From Chloroflexota bacterium (GTDB taxonomy: Bacteria > Chloroflexota > Dormibacteria > Aeolococcales > Aeolococcaceae), in contig VBIQ01000019.1 in assembly GCA_005880985.1 (NCBI GenBank), forward strand, positions 1 to 54,871: a stretch of 54,871 bases of DNA, written 5' to 3'. The position numbers and the translations under genes are program-made. The notes below the pieces were generated by a model. That model had not been told where the DNA came from and searched no databases. It saw only the letters and a program-made list of their open reading frames with translations. This document shows, in pieces, positions 42,176 to 48,582 of this stretch (its first letter is position 1; each line of letters begins with the position of its first letter).

Positions 42176-43299
42176 GCACCGTCGTCGACGAGCGCACCCG
42201 GCGCGCCCGGGCTCGAGCGGTGGCGGCGTCCATCCTCGACGCCCCCCCGGCGCGGCGCCGCTTCGCGCGCAGCCCGGAGATCACCCTGCGGGGCGCGTCG
42301 CGACGCCGGCAGGAACGGCTCGAGGCGCCCCGACTCTCCAGTCTCGCCGCGGTGCTGTCGCGCCGCCGCATCGTGGCCGCGGTGCTGGTGCTGCAACTGG
42401 TGGCGCTCGCGGCGATCCTGGTGCTGCCCGTCTTCCGCGTCCACACCATCGCCATCAGCGGTGCCAGGCTGCTCAGCCGCCAGACGCTGCTCAGCACCGC
42501 CGGCGTGTCGGCGTCGCAGAGCATCTTCACCGTCGACGGTGACGCCATCAGGGCTCGCCTCGAACACCTGGCCTGGGTGCACAATGTCACCGTCGAGACC
42601 GAGCTTCCGGGAACGCTGCGCATCACCGTGGTGGAGTCGACGCCGGTGCTGCATCTGCGCCGGCCTCACTCCGACCTGGTCGTCGCCGACGGCGGCGCCA
42701 CCATCGACATCGCCGCCACCGCCCGAGCCGGCACCCCACCACTGCCGCTGCTGATCGACGACCGTGCCGCCCCGGGTGGCTCGGGGGCCGGCGTCGATCC
42801 CGCCCTGGTGCGGACCCTCGGAGTGATCGCCGCCCACTTCCACGACGTGTTCGGATGCGAGGTGGCCGCCTTCCACTGGCAGAACGACGGACTGCTGACC
42901 ATCGAGGCGACCACCGGGTGGCGGGCGATCCTGGGCCACATGGACACCGAGCCGCAGGTCGCCGGCATCCCCGCGCAGATCACCGCCCTGGCGGCGCTGC
43001 GCAGCCACGTCGACTTCGTCAAGCCCAACTTCGGGTATGTCGACCTGGAGAACCCGGCGGCGCCGGCGGTCGGAGGCAAGCCGCTGCCGGTCGCACCGCC
43101 GGCGGTGGCCGGCGCGCCCGCACCGTCGCACCCGAGCACCCATGGGGCGGCACCGGCGCCGTCCCCGACGACCACGGCGACGCCGGCCCCGACCCCGACG
43201 CCGGCGCCGACTCCGACTCCGACTCCGACTCCGACTCCGACTCCGACTCCCTACAACTTCGGCGTCATCGGCGGAGGCACTCCGACGCCACGTCACTAG
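42172..43299 (+). CDS. ftsQ: cell-division protein FtsQ/DivIB
   Basis: 375 residues from GTG 42172. A basic cytosolic N-terminus (about 1-65) is followed by one helix (IVAAVLVLQLVALAAILVLPV) and a POTRA domain (FRVHTIAISGARLLSRQTLLSTAGVSASQSIFTVDGDAIRARLEHLAWVHNVTVETELPGTLRITVVESTP), then the beta domain with FVKPNFGYVDLENP. The C-terminus is unusual: about 75 residues of Pro/Ala/Thr ending in about ten Thr-Pro dipeptides (see repeat). It links FtsL/FtsI to the divisome. The metF gene is convergent 15 bp downstream. Confidence 0.9.
   Translation: MSTVVDERTRRARARAVAASILDAPPARRRFARSPEITLRGASRRRQERLEAPRLSSLAAVLSRRRIVAAVLVLQLVALAAILVLPVFRVHTIAISGARLLSRQTLLSTAGVSASQSIFTVDGDAIRARLEHLAWVHNVTVETELPGTLRITVVESTPVLHLRRPHSDLVVADGGATIDIAATARAGTPPLPLLIDDRAAPGGSGAGVDPALVRTLGVIAAHFHDVFGCEVAAFHWQNDGLLTIEATTGWRAILGHMDTEPQVAGIPAQITALAALRSHVDFVKPNFGYVDLENPAAPAVGGKPLPVAPPAVAGAPAPSHPSTHGAAPAPSPTTTATPAPTPTPAPTPTPTPTPTPTPTPYNFGVIGGGTPTPRH
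43207..43250 (+). repeat. hexanucleotide microsatellite in ftsQ
   Basis: CCGACT is repeated seven times in tandem, plus a partial copy, encoding alternating Thr-Pro. Because each unit is six bases, slippage would lengthen or shorten the FtsQ tail in frame. Confidence 0.85.
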
Positions 43300-43314
43300 C
43301 GGCCGACCCGCGGG

Positions 43315-44220
43315 TCAGCCCGCGCGCTCCCAGGGTTGGGCCGCCTGCAGCGCCGAGAGGATGGCGCGGGTCGCCGGTGACCGGTTGAGGGTGTAGAAGT
43401 GCACCCCCGGGGCACCGCCGGCGAGCAGCTCGGCGCACTGCAGCGTCGACCAGGCCACGCCAAGCTGCATCACCGCCTCTGGTTCTTCCTTGCGCCGCTG
43501 CACCGCCTCGCAGAGCGGCTCTGGGATGTGGGCTCCGAACATCTTCGACTCGAAGCGGTCGACCTGGGTGGCGCGGGTGATCGGCATGATGCCGGGGATG
43601 ATCGGCACGTCGATGCCGGCCCGGCGGGCGCGGGCGACGAAGTCGAAGTAGGCGCGGTTGTCGAAGAAGAGCTGGGTGATCAGGAAGCAGGCCCCGCTGT
43701 CCACCTTGAGCTTGGTCTGCCGAAGGTCGTCATCGGGGCTGACCGATTCGCTGTGGCTCTCGGGATAGCAGGCGCCCCCCACGCAGAAGTCGTAGTTGGC
43801 GGTGATCAGCGCCAGCAGCTCGGAGCTGTGGGAGAGCCCGCCGGCGGCGGCGACGAAGGCGCCGTCGGCGGATGGGGGGTCGCCGCGCAGGGCCAGCACG
43901 TTGTCGATGCCCTCGTCGCGCAGCCGCCCCAGCACCCCGTGCAGCTCGTCGACGGTCGCGTCGGCGCAGGTGAAGTGGGCCATCGGCTCGAGGCCGAGCT
44001 CGCGCCGGATGCGCACCACCAGCTCCAGGGTGCGGACCCGCGTGCTCCCTCGCCGCTGGGTCACCGACACGAAGGAGGGCTCGAGCTCGCGCAGCTCGGT
44101 GATGGCGCGGAACAGGTTCTCCTCGCCCTCGTCGGTGTGGGGAGGGAAGAACTCGAAGGAGAAGACGGGGCCGCGCTCGCGCAGCATCCGGTCGATGCGC
44201 ATGGAGGAATGGTGAGGCAC
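43315..44220 (-). CDS. metF: methylenetetrahydrofolate reductase
   Basis: 301 residues. TIM-barrel FAD enzyme reducing 5,10-methylene-THF for methionine synthesis. FSFEFFPPHTDEGEENLF carries the catalytic Glu; ALRGDPP (Asp), CYPESHSES, LKVDSGACFLITQLFFDNRAYFDF, IIPGIMPIT follow. The usual VTYGAGGSTR loop reads VTQRRGSTR, one residue shorter and changed, which may affect FAD or pterin contacts. It is transcribed against the dcw genes and sits between ftsQ and ftsA, dividing the cluster. Confidence 0.92.
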   Translation of the reverse strand: MPHHSSMRIDRMLRERGPVFSFEFFPPHTDEGEENLFRAITELRELEPSFVSVTQRRGSTRVRTLELVVRIRRELGLEPMAHFTCADATVDELHGVLGRLRDEGIDNVLALRGDPPSADGAFVAAAGGLSHSSELLALITANYDFCVGGACYPESHSESVSPDDDLRQTKLKVDSGACFLITQLFFDNRAYFDFVARARRAGIDVPIIPGIMPITRATQVDRFESKMFGAHIPEPLCEAVQRRKEEPEAVMQLGVAWSTLQCAELLAGGAPGVHFYTLNRSPATRAILSALQAAQPWERAG

Positions 44221-44637
44221 CGGCGGCCTGGGGCGGCAGCCGGCCTTCCTGGGGTCGACCGAGGCCTTTGCCGCCTTGGCGGTCGGGGAGCGGCCGGCAA
44301 GGCGGCGATCCTTCCCGGCCGAGCCGGAGCACCGCGCTTTACACGCGATTTGGCGGGTGCTACCGTGACCGGGCTTCAGCGGCCCGATGGGGCTGCGGCC
44401 GGCAGGGTCTCGTCAGCCAGGTGCAGTGGCGAGGCCCTGTTTGTGTTCCGGGCCCAATCCCGCGCCGCCGGGGACGCTGGCGGGGGGTTCGCGCCGCCCT
44501 CCCTCACCCCCTGACCTCCTGGTCAGTAACCATCCACATATTGTGCCGTGCTCCGGCCGCAAACCCAGCATGTTGCGGTTTTGTGGCCGACTACCCCTAT
44601 CGCCGCCAGACGGCTCCGGCTATACTCGGCTTTCGAT
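44221..44637. other. intergenic region between metF and ftsA
   Basis: About 417 bp between divergent metF and ftsA. I see no open frame with coding character; a frame beginning ATG 44548 runs into ftsA but its first 30 residues look non-coding. An ftsA promoter element is at the right end. Most of the region is GC-rich and otherwise unremarkable; a metF promoter could not be picked out with confidence. Confidence 0.4.
44621..44626 (+). promoter_or_regulatory. ftsA -10 element, predicted near-leaderless start
   Basis: TATACT at 44621-44626 lies 12 bases before GTG 44638, predicting a leader of only about 4 nt. No convincing -35 is found at the right distance. It would give ftsA and ftsZ their own promoter after the metF interruption. 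Confidence 0.4.
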
Positions 44638-45873
44638 GTGACCCGGGCACGACGCCTCGCCGCACTCGACCTCGGAACCACCAAGGCGTGTTGTGCCATC
44701 GCCGACGTCGATTCCGACGGCCTTCGCGTGCTCGGCTTCGGGCAATCGCCCTCCCGGGGAGTCCGCAAGGGGGCGATCGTCGACATCGAACGGGCCGCCG
44801 AAGCGGTGGCCGAGGCCGTCGACGCCACCGAGCGCATGTCCGGCCTGCCCGTCGACGCGGTGGTCGTCGGCATCGCCGGTGGTCACCTCGCCTCGCAGAA
44901 CAGCCGTGGGGTGGTGGCCGTGCCCGCCGGCCACCGCGAGGTCCGGCACGGCGACATCACACGCGCCGTCGAAGCGGCGCGCGCGGTCAGCGTCCCATCC
45001 GATCGCGAGATCGTTCACGTGCTGCCGCAGCAGTTCACCATCGACGGACAGGATGGAGTTCGCGACGCAATCGGCATGATCGGGACCCGATTGGAAGTCG
45101 ACACCCACATCATCACCGGCTCCACCACCGCGATCCAGAACGTCGTCAAGGTGATGCACACGGCGGGCCTCGACGTCGAGGACCTCGTCCTTCAGGTGCT
45201 CGCCTCGGCTCGCGCCGTCACCACCGAGGACGAGATCGAGCGCGGCGTCGCCGTGGTCGACGTGGGTGGTGGCACCACCGACGTCGCCGTCTTCGGCGCC
45301 GGCAGCGTGCTGCACACCGGGGTGGTACCGGTGGGCGGCAACCATGTCACCGGCGACCTGGCGGTCGGGCTGCGCAGCGACCTCGAGACCGCCGAGGCTG
45401 TGAAGCGGGCCAATGGTCACAGCCTGCAGCTGACCATTCCCGCCGAGGCCACGGTGACGCTGACCCCGATGGGCTACGAGGAGCCGGTGGCGGTGCCGCA
45501 ACGCTACCTGGCCGAGGTGATCGGGCCTCGCGCCCGGGAGATGGCGGTGCTGATCGACACCGAGATCAGCCGCTCGGGAGCGGCGGCGCGGCTTCCTGGC
45601 GGGGTGGTGATGTGCGGCGGCGGCGCGCTGCTGCGCGGATTCGCCGAGATCGTTCAACAGGTCACCGATCTCCCGGTGCGGGTCGCAGCTCCACCGGTTG
45701 CGCATGGCATGGACGAGGGCGTGCGCGGCCCCGAGCATGCCACTCTCGTCGGACTGATGCTGTGGGGAGACAAACGGGGAGGGTCGCGTACCTTTGCCCG
45801 GACCAACGGACACGGGGGCAACGGACACACAATGAGCACACGTTTTGGACGGTGGTTGCGTGAACTTTTCTGA
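44638..45873 (+). CDS. ftsA: cell-division protein FtsA
   Basis: 411 residues from GTG 44638. Actin-like ATPase tethering FtsZ to the membrane. [20 protein letters not shown] (phosphate-1), the SHS2 domain ([18 protein letters not shown]), [20 protein letters not shown] (phosphate-2), [20 protein letters not shown] (adenosine). The C-terminus [12 protein letters not shown] is a typical amphipathic membrane-targeting helix after a flexible GHGGNGH linker. Its stop lies 14 bases inside a possible extended ftsZ. FtsA presence is a useful lineage marker, as most actinobacteria lack it. Confidence 0.94.
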   Translation: MTRARRLAALDLGTTKACCAIADVDSDGLRVLGFGQSPSRGVRKGAIVDIERAAEAVAEAVDATERMSGLPVDAVVVGIAGGHLASQNSRGVVAVPAGHREVRHGDITRAVEAARAVSVPSDREIVHVLPQQFTIDGQDGVRDAIGMIGTRLEVDTHIITGSTTAIQNVVKVMHTAGLDVEDLVLQVLASARAVTTEDEIERGVAVVDVGGGTTDVAVFGAGSVLHTGVVPVGGNHVTGDLAVGLRSDLETAEAVKRANGHSLQLTIPAEATVTLTPMGYEEPVAVPQRYLAEVIGPRAREMAVLIDTEISRSGAAARLPGGVVMCGGGALLRGFAEIVQQVTDLPVRVAAPPVAHGMDEGVRGPEHATLVGLMLWGDKRGGSRTFARTNGHGGNGHTMSTRFGRWLRELF

Positions 45874-46084
45874 TCGACTTCGCATGTACGGCCTCGAGGG
45901 ACGCGGTGGTGGTGCCCCGCGTGGTCAGAATCAGCCATCGCAGCAACCACAGCCACACCAATCACAGCCACAACGGTCGCAGCCCAGTCCGGAACCGGCG
46001 AAGACCAACGGCCACAGCAACGCGGCGGCGCGCGCCGGATACGAGTCCTTGCGCCCGCGTCCACGACAGCGGGAGGAAGCACCC

Positions 46085-47167
46085 ATGCCCGAGCTCGATC
46101 GCACTCTCGACGGCAACGCCCGCATCAAGGTGGTGGGCGTGGGAGGAGGCGGCAGCAACGCCGTCAACCGGATGATCCGCAGCAAGCTGCGCGGGGTCGA
46201 GTTCGTCTCCATCAACACCGACCTGCAGGCCTTGAGCAGCAGCGAGGCGGGGGTCAAGGTGCACATCGGCCGCAAGCTGACCCGCGGCCTGGGTGCGGGA
46301 GGCGATCCCAACAAGGGATCGGAGGCGGCGGAGGAGTCGCGTACCGAGGTGACCAAGCTGCTCACCGACTGCGACATGGTGTTCGTCACCGCCGGCATGG
46401 GAGGTGGCACCGGCACCGGCGCCGCTCCGGTGGTGGCGGAGATCGCCAAGCAGCAGGGTGCGCTCACCATCGGCGTGGTCACCAAGCCGTTCCGCTTCGA
46501 GGGCCTCAGCCGCCAGAAGTCGGCGGAGCAGGGGATCGCCGCCCTGCAGTCGCGGGTCGACACCCTGATCACCATCCCCAACGAGCGGCTGCTGGCGGTC
46601 GCCGACAAGAAGACGACGCTGATGGAGTCGTTCAAGATCGCTGACGACGTGCTCCGCCAGGGTGTCCAGGGCATCTCCGACCTGATCGTCTACCCCGGCG
46701 TCATCAACCTCGATTTCGCCGACGTCAAGGCGATCATGTCCGGCCAGGGCGCGGCACTGATGGGCATCGGCTTCGGCAGCGGCGACACCCGCGCCGCCGA
46801 CGCGGCCCGCGACGCCGTCGCCAGCCCGTTGCTGGAGACCACCATCGCCGGCGCCAAGGGCATCCTGCTCAACATCACCGGCGGCAACGACCTCACCCTC
46901 TACGAGGTCAACGAAGCGGCCCAGCTGGTGGCGGAGTCGGCGGACCCCGAGGCGCAGATCATCTTCGGCACCGTGATCGACGAGCGCCTCAATGGCGAGG
47001 TGAAGATCACCGTCATCGCCACCGGCTTCACCGGCAACATCGAGACCTTCGGCACCGTGGCCTACGAGCCGGCGGCGCGTCCCGTGGCGCAGGAGCGGAC
47101 GCCGTCCTACGCAGGCTTCAACGTCGAAGACCTCGAGATTCCCGCCTTCCTGCGGGACCGCAGGTGA
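46085..47167 (+). CDS. ftsZ: cell-division GTPase FtsZ
   Basis: 360 residues from ATG 46085, which has a GGGAGGAAG site seven bases upstream. Core: [54 protein letters not shown] (tubulin signature), [47 protein letters not shown]. It ends in the partner-binding tail [14 protein letters not shown]. The frame is open to GTG 45860, which would add a 75-residue Gln/Pro-rich N-terminus beginning [16 protein letters not shown]; see finding. It polymerises into the Z-ring. Confidence 0.95.
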   Translation: MPELDRTLDGNARIKVVGVGGGGSNAVNRMIRSKLRGVEFVSINTDLQALSSSEAGVKVHIGRKLTRGLGAGGDPNKGSEAAEESRTEVTKLLTDCDMVFVTAGMGGGTGTGAAPVVAEIAKQQGALTIGVVTKPFRFEGLSRQKSAEQGIAALQSRVDTLITIPNERLLAVADKKTTLMESFKIADDVLRQGVQGISDLIVYPGVINLDFADVKAIMSGQGAALMGIGFGSGDTRAADAARDAVASPLLETTIAGAKGILLNITGGNDLTLYEVNEAAQLVAESADPEAQIIFGTVIDERLNGEVKITVIATGFTGNIETFGTVAYEPAARPVAQERTPSYAGFNVEDLEIPAFLRDRR

Positions 47168-47173
47168 CCCATC

Positions 47174-47199
47174 GGGGAGCCCGTCGCTGACGGGCCCCC
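47174..47199. terminator. hairpin after ftsZ
   Basis: GGGG-A-GCCCGTC (47174-47185) pairs with GACGGGC-CCCC (47189-47199) around the GCT loop, with one bulged A. It is very stable, but no T-tract follows. It probably ends or attenuates the ftsA-ftsZ transcript. Confidence 0.5.
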
Positions 47200-47223
47200 C
47201 GGCCACACCCAAAGCCGGCGACG

Positions 47224-47760
47224 ATGAAGTGTCCATACTGCGCCCACGTCGACTCCAAGGTGGTCGATTCGCGCGACTCGGAGACGGGTGAGGCCATCCG
47301 CCGCCGTCGCGAGTGCCTGAACTGCGGCAAGCGTTTCACCACCTACGAGCGCATCGAAGCGGTGCCGCTCTACGTGGTGAAGAAGGACGGACGGCGTGAG
47401 GAGTTCAGCCGGCAGAAGCTCTACACGGGCCTGGTCACCGCCGCCAAGAAGCGCGACATCTCCCCGGCTCAGCTCGAGGCGTTGGTCGAGGAGCTCGAGA
47501 ACACTCTCCGCGGCCGGGGCGGCACCGAGGTCGGCAGCCGCGAGCTGGGCGAGATGGTGATGGAGCGTTTGCGGATCCTCGACGAGATCGCCTATATCCG
47601 CTTCGCCTCGGTGTACCGGTCGTTCAAGGACGCCAGCGACATGCGGGCCACCATCGAGCAGATGCTGTCGCAACCTCCGGGGACCCGCCGGCCGGAGCCG
47701 CCGCGCCGTCCCCGCCCACGCACCGACGAATCCGAGCTGCCGCTCGACATCGGCAAGTAG
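47224..47760 (+). CDS. nrdR: NrdR, ribonucleotide reductase repressor
   Basis: 178 residues. An N-terminal zinc ribbon ([63 protein letters not shown]; Cys3, Cys6, Cys31, Cys34) is followed by the ATP-cone ([33 protein letters not shown]...[28 protein letters not shown]). It senses ATP/dATP and represses nrd operons. A basic Pro/Arg C-terminal tail (about 30 residues) is an extension. ATG start 56 bp after ftsZ. Confidence 0.95.
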   Translation: MKCPYCAHVDSKVVDSRDSETGEAIRRRRECLNCGKRFTTYERIEAVPLYVVKKDGRREEFSRQKLYTGLVTAAKKRDISPAQLEALVEELENTLRGRGGTEVGSRELGEMVMERLRILDEIAYIRFASVYRSFKDASDMRATIEQMLSQPPGTRRPEPPRRPRPRTDESELPLDIGK

Positions 47761-47787
47761 GTCCCGCTTGCCACACTAGGCACGGTC

Positions 47788-48501
47788 ATGTCTGCCGTCG
47801 ATGCCGGTGTGCATCACGCCCTGTCCGTCCTGCGCGGCCGCATCGCCGCCGCCGCCGAGCGCGCCGGCCGCGATCCCGCCCGCATCACCCTGATCGCCGC
47901 CACCAAGACGGTCGCCCCCGAGCGCATCGTCGAGGTGGTCGCGGCCGGGGTGCGCGACCTCGGCGAGAATCGGGTCCAGGAGGCGGTGGCAAAACGCCCG
48001 CAGCTCCCCGCGGATGTGCGCTGGCACCTGATCGGCCACCTGCAGACCAACAAGGCGGGACGCGCCGCCGCCATCTTCGACACCGTCCACTCGGTCGATG
48101 GCGAGCGGATCGCCGCCGCCCTCGATGCTCGCCGCCCACCGGAGCTGCCCCCGCTCGAGGTGCTGCTCGAGGTCGAACTCACCGGCCTGCCGGGACACAC
48201 CGGCCACCGTCCGGAGGACCTGGTCGCTGCTGTCGAGGCCGTCGCCGCGCGGGAGCGACTGCGCATCCTCGGGCTGATGACCATGGCCGCTCCGGTCGAC
48301 GACCCGGAGCTGGCGCGGCCCTACTTCCGCCGCTTGCGCGAGCTACGCGACCAGGTCGAGGAGCGCACCGGGCGCCGCCTGCCGGCGCTGAGCATGGGCA
48401 TGAGCGACGATTTCGAGGTGGCGGTGGAGGAGGGGGCGACGATGGTGCGGGTGGGCCGGGCCCTGTTCGGCGCACGGCCGCCGCGGACGCAGCGACCATA
48501 G
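47788..48501 (+). CDS. YggS/PLPBP-family pyridoxal-5'-phosphate homeostasis protein
   Basis: 237 residues. ITLIAATKTVAPERIVEVVAAGVRDLGENRVQEAVAKRPQLPADVRWHLIGHLQTNKAGRAA has the PLP Lys in AATK. LRILGLMTMAAP and LPALSMGMSDDFEVAVEEGATMVRVGRALFG complete the family signature, with Ser and Gly contacting phosphate. It is a fold III PLP-binding protein with no proven catalysis, involved in vitamin B6 and amino-acid balance. Its place next to ftsZ is conserved in many bacteria. Confidence 0.94.
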   Translation: MSAVDAGVHHALSVLRGRIAAAAERAGRDPARITLIAATKTVAPERIVEVVAAGVRDLGENRVQEAVAKRPQLPADVRWHLIGHLQTNKAGRAAAIFDTVHSVDGERIAAALDARRPPELPPLEVLLEVELTGLPGHTGHRPEDLVAAVEAVAARERLRILGLMTMAAPVDDPELARPYFRRLRELRDQVEERTGRRLPALSMGMSDDFEVAVEEGATMVRVGRALFGARPPRTQRP

Positions 48502-48543
48502 CCCGGATCCATCGGCGCTTGGCCCGGTTCCATGGGCGCTTAG
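48502..48543 (+). repeat. 21-bp tandem repeat, two copies
   Basis: Unit CCCGGATCCATCGGCGCTTG plus G (48502-48522) is followed directly by CCCGGTTCCATGGGCGCTTA plus G (48523-48543), three mismatches in 21. It lies in the 80-bp gap before ileS. The repeats could be a regulator site or a small duplication. Confidence 0.7.
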
Positions 48544-48582
48544 ACTGAGGCCGCCCGCCGCGGGCAACCCTTTCTCACTGCC

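Noticed and set aside
42172..43299. ftsQ Thr-Pro tail as an independent gene or frameshift
   Set aside because: The tail is in frame with the POTRA and beta domains and ends in an ordinary stop; it is an extension of FtsQ.
48502..48582. T-box riboswitch before ileS
   Set aside because: Only about 80 bp are available, with no specifier-loop or T-box sequence and no terminator/antiterminator pair.
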